Assembly: GCA_035555315.1 (NCBI GenBank)
Contig: DATMGU010000135.1
Location: 1 to 50,833 of the forward strand
From: DATMGU01 sp035555315
GTDB lineage: Bacteria; Pseudomonadota; Alphaproteobacteria; ATCC43930; CGMCC-115725
DNA length: 50,833 bases
Direction: 5' to 3'
The translations under genes and the position numbers were made by a program. The notes under the pieces are model-generated. The model did not search any database. It worked only from the letters and a program-made list of their open reading frames with translations, and was not told the origin of the DNA. Each line of letters starts with the position of its first letter. The first letter of the stretch is position 1. This document shows positions 8,334-15,376 of this stretch, piece after piece.

Positions 8334-9548
8334 TCACCCCGGCCGGGTCGCCGCCCCCGTCAGTCCCCGTGCCGCCAAATTCTCGATCAGCGCCCTGATC
8401 CCGAAAGTCCAGGGTGGCGCCGCATCCGCGTGGGTCACCCGGTTGACCAGCATGCCGAGCTTCGCCGAGCCGATCGCCACGATGTCGCCGGGTTTGTGGG
8501 TGAAGCCGCCCCCGCCGCCGTCGCGCGGTTTGGTCGGTGCGAACATGGTGCCGAGGAACAGCACGAAACCATCCGGATACTGGTGCGTCGGGCCATAGGT
8601 GGCATCGACGATCTCCAGCACGTCGCGGCTGATCCGGCTCATCGAGCTGGCGCCGTCGAGCTCGAAACCGTCCGTGCCCTCGATGCGCAGGCTGACCTCG
8701 GCGCGGCGCACATCGTCGAGGCCGAAGCTGTGATCGAACAGCCGGATGAACGGGCCGATCGAGGTCGAGGCGTTGTTGTCCTTGGCCTTGCTGAGCAACA
8801 GGGCGCTGCGTCCCTCGAAATCGCGCAGGTTGACGTCGTTGCCCAGGGTGGCGCCAACCACCTTGCCGGCGCTCGACACCACGACGACGATCTCCGGTTC
8901 CGGGTTGTTCCAGGTGGATTTCGGGTGGATGCCGATCTCGGCGCCGAAACCCACCGCCGAGAGCGGCTGCGCCTTGGTGAAGACCTCCGCGTCCGGGCCG
9001 ATGCCGACCTCCAGATATTGCGACCACAGCCCCCGCTCGGTCAGTGCCCGACGCAGCGTCTCGGATTCCGGCGAGCCCGGCTTCACCTTGGAGAGGTCGA
9101 CGCCAATCTGCTCGACCAGGGCGCGGCGAACCGCTTCGGCGGCGGCCGGGTTACCCTTGGCCTGCTCCTCGACGACCCGCTCCAGCAGGCTCGATGCGAA
9201 GGTGACGCCGGCGGCCTTGATCGCCTGCAGGTCGATCGGCGTCAGCAGCCAGGGCTTGGCCGGATCGCGCCCCGCCGGATCGGAATTCGCCAGCAGCTCG
9301 CCGACACCGCCCAGCCGCCGGCCGCGTGGCGCCGCGGCGACAAACCCCGCCGGGTCGGGCAGATCGAACAGCGCCGAACTGGTCGCGACCGAGGCGGTGA
9401 CATCGAACACCCCGGCCGCCTCGACCACCACCACCGACGGCCCGGCGATCGGCACCTCCGACGAGGCGGGCACCCAGGCCCGGCCGACCAGGCACCCGGC
9501 ATAGCCGTCGACGGGCGGCACGTAATGGTCGATCAAAACAGTCGGCAT
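8334..9548 (-). CDS. Fumarylacetoacetate hydrolase (FAH) family enzyme, possible keto-deoxy-sugar-acid dehydratase
   Basis: A 404-residue protein with an N-terminal extension (about 1-150) and a C-terminal FAH fold. Metal-site motifs include NPEPEIVVVV (E-x-E), GNDVNLRDFEGRSALLLSKAKDNNAS and GPFIRLFD, then FTHKPGDIVAIGS near the end. The length of about 400 residues matches the FAH members that dehydrate 2-keto-3-deoxy-xylonate or -arabonate in Weimberg-type pathways rather than the shorter hydrolases or decarboxylases. This assignment is by overall resemblance; substrate specificity cannot be read from sequence. A sugar-acid dehydratase of another family lies 2.5 kb away but is not in the same operon. 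Confidence 0.75.
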   Translation of the reverse strand: MPTVLIDHYVPPVDGYAGCLVGRAWVPASSEVPIAGPSVVVVEAAGVFDVTASVATSSALFDLPDPAGFVAAAPRGRRLGGVGELLANSDPAGRDPAKPWLLTPIDLQAIKAAGVTFASSLLERVVEEQAKGNPAAAEAVRRALVEQIGVDLSKVKPGSPESETLRRALTERGLWSQYLEVGIGPDAEVFTKAQPLSAVGFGAEIGIHPKSTWNNPEPEIVVVVSSAGKVVGATLGNDVNLRDFEGRSALLLSKAKDNNASTSIGPFIRLFDHSFGLDDVRRAEVSLRIEGTDGFELDGASSMSRISRDVLEIVDATYGPTHQYPDGFVLFLGTMFAPTKPRDGGGGGFTHKPGDIVAIGSAKLGMLVNRVTHADAAPPWTFGIRALIENLAARGLTGAATRPG

Positions 9549-9649
9549 GGCATGGGCTCCCCAAAAATGGCGTGTTGACGCGCGCGACCAGTCTAGCCGC
9601 CGTCAGCGGCACTATGAAGGCCGTTCGTTCCGGCGAAGAGAGCTCTTCA

Positions 9650-9725
9650 GAACGCTCCCCTCTCCGCCCTCGGGGTGTACGGAGGTTGGGTGCGGTGAGG
9701 GTGCTTCCGGCGAGGGGAATGGCGC
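9650..9725. repeat. Degenerate interspersed repeat of the 'CCCCTCTCCGCC...GGTGAGGG' type
   Basis: The stretch has CTCCCCTCTCCGCCCTCGG, then a GGTTGGGTGCGGTGAGGG arm and a CGGCGAGGGGAATGG arm, separated by short spacers. This resembles the imperfect palindromic repeats scattered in intergenic DNA of many GC-rich proteobacteria. Only one copy is in the window, so its repeat status elsewhere is inferred. The rest of the gap 9549-9821 shows nothing clear. Confidence 0.4.
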
Positions 9726-9821
9726 CAGCGGCGCACCGGCGACGGGCTCAGCTTTCCAGAACCGGTTTCCGCCACCCTCAAACGGAGGGCAACGTAAATC
9801 TTCGGAATTCAAAGAGGAAAA

Positions 9822-9898
9822 TGGGGCGAGTGACCGGGTTCGAACCGGCGACATCCAGAATCACAATCTGGCGCTCTAACCAGCTGAGCTACACCCGC
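9822..9898 (-). tRNA. tRNA-His (GTG anticodon)
   Basis: A full cloverleaf on the minus strand. The acceptor stem GCGGGTG pairs with CACTCGC, the D arm is GCTCAGCTGGTTAGAGC, the anticodon arm CCAGA-TTGTGAT-TCTGG carries GTG, and the T arm is GCCGG-TTCGAAC-CCGGT. The 3' CCA is encoded. A genomic G precedes position 1 (9899) and faces C73, the extra G-1:C73 pair that marks tRNA-His for its synthetase. Confidence 0.97.
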
Positions 9899-10057
9899 CA
9901 CATTGCGGTGGGTCGTAGCGCACCCGGACGCGACGCGTCAAGGCATGCCCGACATGTCCGATCGCACCTCGATTGCCAGACCCCCGCCTGGAAGGCATAA
10001 CGGTCGTCCAAGCGACCGCGGCGATGGCGCATCACGAAGCATGGGGAGAACGCTGTC

Positions 10058-11236
10058 TTGACGGCAGGATTGAGTGTGGCAGAGCGGATGACCCTGCTGG
10101 GGACCGAGACCGCCTTCGAGGTTTTGGCTCGGGCCAAGGCGCTGGAAGCCGCCGGTCGCTCGATCATCAATCTCGGCATCGGCCAGCCAGATTTCCCGAC
10201 GCCGGACCATATCGTCGAGGCGGGGATCAAGGCGCTGCGCGATGGCCATCACGGCTATACGCCGGCCAATGGCATCCCTGCCCTGCGCGAGGCGATCGCC
10301 GCCGACCTTCATCGCCGGCACGGCGCCACGGTCGATCCCGCGGACGTGCTGGTGGTGCCCGGCGGCAAGGTCACGATGTTCTTCGCCATGCTGATGTTCG
10401 GACAGCCGGGCGTCGAAATCATCTTTCCCGACCCCGGCTTCCCGATCTACGAAAGCGCCATCCGCTTTGCCGGCGCCACGCCGGTCCCGCTGCCGCTGAC
10501 CGAAGCGCGGGGTTTCGCCTTCGCCGCGGACGAGGTTTTGTCGCGGATCACGCCCCGCACCCGCCTGCTGGTGTTGAACAGCCCCGCCAATCCGACCGGC
10601 GGCGTGGTCCCCCGCGCCGAGCTCGATCGGCTGGTCGCGGGGCTGGAGGCGTTTCCACAAGTCGCCGTACTGAGCGATGAAATCTACGGCGAGATGATCT
10701 ATGACGGCGCCGAGCATGTGAGCTTGCTGACCTATCCCACGCTCCGCGACCGGCTGATCCTGCTGGACGGGTTCAGCAAGACCTATGCGATGACCGGCTG
10801 GCGCCTGGGCTATAGCGTCTGGCCCAAGGCGCTGCTGCCGCTGGCCGAGCGCCTTGCCATCAACAACCATTCCTGCGTCAACGCGGCGGCGCAATATGCC
10901 GGCATCGCGGCCTTGACCGGCCCGCGTGAGCCGGCGGCCCGCATGGTCGAGGCGTTCGCCGGGCGCCGCCGGATGATCGTCGACGCGCTGAACGGTCTAC
11001 CCGGATTTCGCTGCGTCGAGCCGGGCGGCGCGTTCTACGCGTTTCCCTCGATCGAGGGCACCGGTTACGACAGTCGGGCACTGCAGTCGAAACTGCTCGA
11101 CGAGGCCGGAGTCGCGACCATCGCCGGCACCAGCTTCGGCCGAGAGGGTGCTGGTTATCTGCGCATATCCTATGCCTCCAGCCTGAGCGCGCTGGCCGAG
11201 GCGGTGGAACGGATAAGGCTCATGTTGAGGGGGTGA
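10058..11236 (+). CDS. PLP-dependent class I/II aminotransferase (aspartate aminotransferase-like)
   Basis: A 392-residue fold-type I aminotransferase. Motifs: NLGIGQPDFPTPDHI at the N-terminus, YTPANGIPALREAIA, NSPANPTGGV (cofactor Asn), SDEIYGEMIYD (Asp-x-x-Tyr) and GFSKTYAMTGWRLGY with the Schiff-base Lys. YLRISYASS supplies the substrate carboxylate-binding Arg. It should transfer amino groups between amino acids and 2-oxoglutarate; the donor is not fixed by sequence. I accept the TTG at 10058 because GGGGAGA lies 8 bp upstream; a GTG at 10076 is the alternative. It sits upstream of glnB but has a separate sigma-54 promoter between. Confidence 0.88.
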   Translation: MTAGLSVAERMTLLGTETAFEVLARAKALEAAGRSIINLGIGQPDFPTPDHIVEAGIKALRDGHHGYTPANGIPALREAIAADLHRRHGATVDPADVLVVPGGKVTMFFAMLMFGQPGVEIIFPDPGFPIYESAIRFAGATPVPLPLTEARGFAFAADEVLSRITPRTRLLVLNSPANPTGGVVPRAELDRLVAGLEAFPQVAVLSDEIYGEMIYDGAEHVSLLTYPTLRDRLILLDGFSKTYAMTGWRLGYSVWPKALLPLAERLAINNHSCVNAAAQYAGIAALTGPREPAARMVEAFAGRRRMIVDALNGLPGFRCVEPGGAFYAFPSIEGTGYDSRALQSKLLDEAGVATIAGTSFGREGAGYLRISYASSLSALAEAVERIRLMLRG

Positions 11237-11263
11237 TCGCGGTTCGCCCCTAGCGACAATGTG

Positions 11264-11279
11264 TGGCACGGCGCATGCT
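11264..11279 (+). promoter_or_regulatory. Sigma-54 (RpoN) promoter of glnB-glnA
   Basis: TGGCACGGCGCATGCT matches the sigma-54 consensus TGGCACG-N4-TTGCW at all but one position, with the essential GG and GC ten bases apart. It lies about 57 bp before the glnB ATG, giving a predicted transcript start near 11290. glnB promoters of related Rhodospirillales are known to be NtrC/sigma-54 controlled. I did not find a clear NtrC-binding palindrome upstream. Confidence 0.82.
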
Positions 11280-11335
11280 TGCCTTCGGTACCGGCGATCG
11301 CTGCCGGCCGATCGGACGTTTGGCGGGGTTTAGAT

Positions 11336-11674
11336 ATGAAAAAGGTTGAAGCGGTCATCAAGCCGTTCAAACTTGATGAAGTGAAGGAAGCGCTGCACGA
11401 GGTTGGGATCAAGGGCATCACCGTGACCGAGGCGAAGGGCTTCGGCCGGCAGAAGGGTCATACCGAGCTGTATCGCGGCGCGGAATACGTCGTCGATTTC
11501 CTGCCCAAGGTGAAGCTGGAAGTGATCATGGAAGATGCATTGGTCGAGCGGGCCATCGAGGTCATCCAGCAGGCGGCGCATACCGGTCGGATCGGCGACG
11601 GCAAGATTTTCGTAACGACGATCGAGGAGGTCGTCCGTATCCGGACCGGCGAACGGGGCCCAGATGCGATTTGA
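11336..11674 (+). CDS. glnB: Nitrogen regulatory protein PII
   Basis: A 112-residue PII signal protein, full family length. It starts MKKVEAVIKPFKLDEVKEAL. The T-loop carries the uridylylation site Tyr51 in YRGAEYVVDF. The B-loop is TGRIGDGKIFV and the end is RIRTGERGPDAI. PII senses 2-oxoglutarate, ATP/ADP and glutamine-dependent uridylylation, and controls GlnE/NtrB and glutamine synthetase. It lies 328 bp upstream of glnA behind a sigma-54 promoter, the standard alphaproteobacterial pair. A longer open frame upstream is excluded because it would run through the promoter. Confidence 0.97.
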   Translation: MKKVEAVIKPFKLDEVKEALHEVGIKGITVTEAKGFGRQKGHTELYRGAEYVVDFLPKVKLEVIMEDALVERAIEVIQQAAHTGRIGDGKIFVTTIEEVVRIRTGERGPDAI

Positions 11675-11692
11675 GCGGATGCGATTTGAGCT
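11663..11692. repeat. 15-bp tandem duplication spanning the glnB stop codon
   Basis: Units GATGCGATTTGAGCG (11663-11677) and GATGCGATTTGAGCT (11678-11692) differ only at the last base. A third, decayed unit begins at 11693. The first unit contains the glnB TGA, so the second looks like a copied gene end. Confidence 0.85.
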
Positions 11693-12002
11693 GGTGCGAT
11701 GTGTATCCGGTGCCGTCTGAGCCGGCGCATTCGACGGGGGAACGACGCCGCGACCGGGGCGGGTCGGCCGGCATGCGGTGTGTCGGGCCTTCGCGTCGCG
11801 TGGCGGTGACGGCGCAACCTCGCCACCGGATGCATACGCGGAGTTTACGGCGCGGTAATTTGTGCTAGGAAATGCGGGCGAGCCTCTACGTGCTCCCGTT
11901 GTCGGCGCCGAACGCTATTTGTTTGCTAAGCCAACGCCGCTTGCCAAAGCCAATTTGAAGTTTTTTCGGGCCCACCCTTAGAACCACTGGGAAAACAGAG
12001 CG
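11693..12002. other. glnB-glnA intergenic region
   Basis: About 310 bp of leader before glnA with no gene. There is a possible weak sigma-70 promoter (TTTACG-16 bp-TAGGAA near 11844-11871) and a poor sigma-54-like match at 11801-11816. No terminator follows glnB, so read-through into glnA is likely. The space would allow an independent glnA promoter. Confidence 0.4.
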
Positions 12003-13412
12003 ATGTCTGACGTCAAAAAAGTCATGGAGATGATCAAGGAGCACGACGTCAAATACGTCGATTTCCGCTTCACCGATCCGCGCGGCAAGTGGCAGCACCT
12101 TGCCCACCACGTGAAGACCATCTCGGAGGATTTCCTCAAGGAAGGCGTCATGTTCGACGGCTCGTCGATCGCCGGCTGGAAGGCGATCAACGAATCCGAC
12201 ATGACGTTGATGCCGGACTGCTCGACCGCGACGCTCGACCCGTTCGCGGCGCAGACCTCGCTGGTGATTTTCTGCGACGTGTATGAGCCGGGTACCGGCC
12301 AGGCCTATCAGCGCGACCCGCGCTCGACCGCCAAGCGGGCCGAGGCCTATCTCGGCTCGACCGGCATCGGCGACAAGGCGTTCTTTGGCGCCGAGGCCGA
12401 GTTCTTCGTGTTCGACGACGTGCGTTTCAAGGTCGCGATGAACGAAGTCTCGTACAAGATCGACAGCGACGAGGGTCCGTACAACACCGACCGTCAATAC
12501 CCGGACGGCAATACCGGCCATCGCCCGCCGATCAAGGGCGGCTATTTCCCGGTGGCCCCGGTCGACAGCGCCGGCGATTTGCGCGCCGAGATGTTGTCGG
12601 TGATGGCCGATATGGGCCTCGACGTCGAAAAGCATCACCACGAGGTGGCGCCGAGCCAGCACGAGCTTGGCTTCGTGTTCAACACGCTGGTCCGCACCGC
12701 CGACGACATGCAGATCTACAAGTATGTCGTGCACAACGTGGCGCATCAGTACGGCAAGACGGCGACCTTCATGCCGAAGCCGATCAAGGGCGACAACGGC
12801 TCGGGCATGCATGTCCACCAGTCGATCTGGAAGGAAGGCAAGCCGACCTTCGCCGGTTCGGGCTATGCCGATCTGTCGGACACCTGCCTCTACTACATCG
12901 GCGGCATCATCAAGCATGCCAAGGCGCTGAACGCCTTCACCAACCCGCTGACCAACAGCTACAAGCGGTTGATCCCGGGTTTCGAAGCGCCGGTGCTGCT
13001 GGCCTACTCGTCGCGTAACCGCTCCGCCTCCTGCCGCATTCCCTACGTGTCGAGCCCGAAGGGCAAGCGCGTCGAGGTGCGGTTCCCGGACCCGGGCGCG
13101 AACCCCTACCTCGCCTATTCGGCGATGCTGATGGCCGGCCTCGACGGCATTCAGAACAAGATCCATCCGGGCGAGCCGATGGACAAGAATCTGTACGACC
13201 TGCCGCCCGAGGAACTGAAGAACGTGCCGACCGTCTGCGGCTCGCTGCGCGAAGCGCTGGACAGCCTCAAGGCCGACCACGCCTTCCTGCTCAAGGGCGA
13301 TGTGTTCTCGCGCGAACAGATCGAAGCCTATATCGAGCTGAAATACGAGGAAGTCTACGCGTTCGAGCACACGCCGCACCCGATCGAGTATCAGATGTAT
13401 TATTCGGTCTGA
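12003..13412 (+). CDS. glnA: Glutamine synthetase type I
   Basis: A 469-residue GSI that makes glutamine from glutamate, ammonia and ATP. Signature segments: DFRFTDPRGKWQHL, MFDGSSIAGWKAI, GAEAEFFVFDD (metal Glu), KHHHEVAPSQHELGF, KGDNGSGMHVHQS (ATP/metal), NRSASCRIPY, RFPDPGANPYLAY and the adenylylation site Tyr398 in DKNLYDLPPEE. The conserved adenylylation loop means activity should be tuned by GlnE and PII. A strong terminator follows. Expression is probably nitrogen-controlled through the glnB promoter. Confidence 0.98.
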   Translation: MSDVKKVMEMIKEHDVKYVDFRFTDPRGKWQHLAHHVKTISEDFLKEGVMFDGSSIAGWKAINESDMTLMPDCSTATLDPFAAQTSLVIFCDVYEPGTGQAYQRDPRSTAKRAEAYLGSTGIGDKAFFGAEAEFFVFDDVRFKVAMNEVSYKIDSDEGPYNTDRQYPDGNTGHRPPIKGGYFPVAPVDSAGDLRAEMLSVMADMGLDVEKHHHEVAPSQHELGFVFNTLVRTADDMQIYKYVVHNVAHQYGKTATFMPKPIKGDNGSGMHVHQSIWKEGKPTFAGSGYADLSDTCLYYIGGIIKHAKALNAFTNPLTNSYKRLIPGFEAPVLLAYSSRNRSASCRIPYVSSPKGKRVEVRFPDPGANPYLAYSAMLMAGLDGIQNKIHPGEPMDKNLYDLPPEELKNVPTVCGSLREALDSLKADHAFLLKGDVFSREQIEAYIELKYEEVYAFEHTPHPIEYQMYYSV

Positions 13413-13470
13413 TCCGGCGGCTTTGACCACATCCCGGTCCGCTCCCCGCGGACCGGGAACAAGCCAATAG

Positions 13471-13506
13471 AAAACCCCCGCGGGAGCGATCCGGCGGGGG
13501 TTTTTT
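13471..13506 (+). terminator. Rho-independent terminator after glnA
   Basis: CCCCCGC (13475-13481) pairs with GCGGGGG (13494-13500), with four A's before and six T's after the stem. The A4/T6 flanks would also let it stop transcription from the opposite strand. Confidence 0.92.
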
Positions 13507-13528
13507 AATTTGATGGACAGGCGATGTT

Positions 13529-13593
13529 GCGCGGAGCGTTCCGCTCGCCGTGCGCGGAGCGTCCCGCTCACCATTACGCGGAGCGTTCCGCTC
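13529..13593. repeat. Three tandem copies of a 17-18-bp hairpin-forming unit
   Basis: GCGCGGAGCGTTCCGCTC occurs at 13529-13546, with one change at 13552-13569, and one base shorter at 13577-13593, separated by 5-7 bp. Each unit is an imperfect palindrome with GAGCG/CGCTC arms. The third overlaps the stop of the small minus-strand gene at 13592. It lies between two converging genes and could be an extra terminator or REP-like element. Confidence 0.75.
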
Positions 13594-13795
13594 AATGCAC
13601 CCGTTCGCCCCTATCCGGCCTCGGCTTGGTGATTTGATGAGCGGCCTTGGCAACCATGGCCCAAAGCCAGACGCCGTCCAGATCCCCCTCGTTGCTGAGG
13701 GCCACGGCGCGCCCCAAGGCCACCTGCACAGCTTCTCCGCCATGGACATCCACGAGGAATTTGGCGCTCGCCCAGATATCTGAATTCAACATCAT
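13592..13795 (-). CDS. Small conserved-looking protein of unknown function
   Basis: A 67-residue soluble protein (start 13795, or 13792). The core DIWASAKFLVDVHGGEAVQVALGRAVALSNEGDLDGVWLWAMVAKAAHQI reads as two or three amphipathic helices and resembles small alphaproteobacterial proteins of unknown function with an N-terminal W-A-x-x-L-x-x-x-H-G pattern. Codon use matches the neighbours. It is the last of five small genes in a row on the minus strand. No function is proposed. The lack of a clear ribosome site lowers confidence. Confidence 0.6.
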   Translation of the reverse strand: MMLNSDIWASAKFLVDVHGGEAVQVALGRAVALSNEGDLDGVWLWAMVAKAAHQITKPRPDRGERVH

Positions 13796-13881
13796 GTCGC
13801 GACGGTAGCAGCGCCGCGAAGCACGCCGATGTGACCTGGTTCACACGTTAATCCCGGCCTCGCCTTTTGTCTCAAAGTCGG

Positions 13882-14247
13882 TCAGCACAGGACCCGCTCT
13901 ACCTCGGCCTGCAAATCCCGCGGACCGTAGGGTTTGCCGATGATGGGCCCGTGGAGAACGCCGGGTTTGGATCGGGCATTGAGCATCTCCACAAAACCGG
14001 TGGCGTAGAGAACCCTGAGAAGCGGCCAGCGCACCTTGGCCATGTCCGCGAGCATGAAACCATCCACACCAGGCATCACGACATCCGTGAAGAGGAGTGC
14101 GATGTCGGAATAGCGCTCCAACATATCCATGGCCTCGGGACCGTCGGCCGCCAACAAAACCGCGTAACCGCCGTCTTCGAGCATTGCCGCGGCAAGCTCT
14201 CTGACACCAACATTGTCATCGACCACCAGCACTCTGCGCGTGATCAT
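13882..14247 (-). CDS. Single-domain response regulator (copy 1)
   Basis: A 121-residue stand-alone receiver. The acid pocket is VLVVDDN, the phosphorylation site Asp55 is in LFTDVVMPGVDG, the Thr lies in VLYATGF and the conserved Lys105 in IIGKPYGPRDL. It has no output domain. The sequence is closest to the receivers at the C-terminus of hybrid kinases such as the one at 20540. By eye it is about three-quarters identical to the next gene upstream, so the pair arose by tandem duplication. It may act as a phosphate sink or shuttle for a hybrid kinase; no kinase is adjacent. Confidence 0.88.
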   Translation of the reverse strand: MITRRVLVVDDNVGVRELAAAMLEDGGYAVLLAADGPEAMDMLERYSDIALLFTDVVMPGVDGFMLADMAKVRWPLLRVLYATGFVEMLNARSKPGVLHGPIIGKPYGPRDLQAEVERVLC

Positions 14248-14344
14248 CGGCCGGACTACCTTGGACGTTGCGTCCTCGACAGTGTAACGCCGACAGTTGT
14301 GCCGAGCGTGTGAACTACGTCACAGCTCCAGCGAAATACGCAGC

Positions 14345-14710
14345 TCAGGCAAGGACGCGCGCCACCTCGTCCTGGAGCTGCTGCGAGTGATACGGCTTAT
14401 CGATGATCGGGCCGTGCAGCACGCCGGGCTTCGACCGGGCGGTGGCGATTTCCATGAAGCCGGTCGCATACAGCACCTTCAGTGCCGGCCACCGCATTTT
14501 GGCCATATCGGCCAGCATAAAGCCGTCGACGCCGGGCATGACGACGTCGGTGAACAGTAAAGCGATATGCGGATGCCGCTCCAGCATATCCATTGCTTCG
14601 GTGCCGTTGGCTGCCAGCAACACCTCATAGCCGGCATCTTCGAGCATCGCGGCGGCAACATCACGAACGATGAGATTATCGTCGACGACGAGTACTCCAC
14701 GCACGTCCAT
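14345..14710 (-). CDS. Single-domain response regulator (copy 2)
   Basis: A paralogue of the gene at 13882. I start it at the ATG at 14710, which follows TTAGGGTA and gives 121 residues, exactly the length of the paralogue; a TTG at 14740 is possible. The receiver residues are intact (VLVVDDN, LFTDVVMPGVDG, YATGF, IIDKPYHSQQL). Differences cluster at the two ends of the domain, at the alpha1 face (NLIVRDV versus NVGVREL) and after the conserved Lys, surfaces that normally set partner specificity. The copies may therefore serve different kinases (inference). Confidence 0.88.
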   Translation of the reverse strand: MDVRGVLVVDDNLIVRDVAAAMLEDAGYEVLLAANGTEAMDMLERHPHIALLFTDVVMPGVDGFMLADMAKMRWPALKVLYATGFMEIATARSKPGVLHGPIIDKPYHSQQLQDEVARVLA

Positions 14711-14851
14711 TACCCTAATGTCCTTGGCTGTTACGGCCAAGTAACCATCATAGGGCTTGAAATCGGAATGGCAATGTCGCCTCTGTTCGGCGGCGACGAG
14801 CCCAACTGCCCCCCGGACGTCTATCCGCGCGCCCTCACATCAGCCCTCGAG

Positions 14852-14928
14852 GCCCGGTGTCCTTGGGGCCCGGTGTTCTCAAGCCCGGTCTTCCCGGACC
14901 CAGTCTTCCCGGGGCCGGCGGTCTTGGG
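14852..14928. repeat. Array of about five degenerate 15-16-bp units at a gene end
   Basis: Units begin near 14852, 14868, 14883, 14898 and 14913 and follow the pattern GCCCGGTCTTCCCGG. The minus-strand gene at 14879 terminates inside the array, so part of its C-terminus (RPREDWVREDRA) is encoded by repeat units. Confidence 0.65.
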
Positions 14929-15076
14929 CGCGAGCGGCATCCTGCTCCAGCATCAGGCGCACATCGGCGAGCAGTCGCCGAAGGTCGGCCTCCCGCACGC
15001 TATCGCGGGCCATCAATGCCTGGACGATCGGCTCGGCCATGACTTCGAGAAGCGTCGGCTCCTGATATGCACACAT
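14879..15076 (-). CDS. Small protein of unknown function (65 residues)
   Basis: The start at 15076 (or 15079) follows AAGGGG at good spacing and overlaps the stop of the upstream gene as TGATG, a sign of coupled translation. The sequence MCAYQEPTLLEVMAEPIVQALMARD, then VREADLRRLLADVRLML, looks like two helices. The motif P-x-L-x-E-x-M-x-x-P-I-x-x-A-L-M-x-R-D recurs, as I recall, in short Rhodospirillales proteins of unknown function. The charged C-terminus lies in a tandem array. It is not NepR by motif. Confidence 0.65.
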   Translation of the reverse strand: MCAYQEPTLLEVMAEPIVQALMARDSVREADLRRLLADVRLMLEQDAARAQDRRPREDWVREDRA

Positions 15077-15267
15077 CATTTCGCCCCTTGATCCCACCAC
15101 TCCCACACCGTCTGGCGGCGGCACGGGATCGACTGTGTCGTGGTGGCAGGGCGGCGGTAGGGCAACTCTAAGGCGATTTCGTGGCGGGCGGTTAGCCACA
15201 GGTCACGCATTCGCCCGCGACACCGGTCGATGCGCGACAAACCCATGAAATGACGCAGCCATGCCAT
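15076..15267 (-). CDS. Small basic protein of unknown function (63 residues)
   Basis: The frame starts MAWLRHFMGLSRIDRCRG, continues RMRDLWLTARHEIALELPYRRP and ends TVWEWWDQGAK. It is basic and tryptophan-rich and lacks a signal peptide. Its stop overlaps the next start as TGATG, the main reason to believe it is real. No ribosome site is evident, so the start may be the internal Met8. No family recognised. Confidence 0.5.
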   Translation of the reverse strand: MAWLRHFMGLSRIDRCRGRMRDLWLTARHEIALELPYRRPATTTQSIPCRRQTVWEWWDQGAK

Positions 15268-15376
15268 AAAATGGGCACATTCAACGCCAATATGCGCCGC
15301 CCATACTCAGCTATCGATGGAACATTTCTTCTGCGAGGTCGACAAGTTTCGCGAACAAAAAGAGGTTATACTGCGA

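Noticed and set aside
9612..9854. A minus-strand frame with PSPHPTSVHPEGGEG
   Set aside because: This is the translated form of the interspersed repeat, not a gene.
11801..11816. A second sigma-54-like site before glnA
   Set aside because: GG and GC are spaced correctly, but the other positions fit poorly.
11886..13595. A long open frame (569 codons) antisense to glnA
   Set aside because: It covers a clear glnA gene and has the composition of a codon-bias shadow; no family recognised.
14879..15076. NepR anti-sigma factor of the general stress response
   Set aside because: Short and helical, but the NepR core motif is missing and no PhyR or EcfG gene is adjacent.
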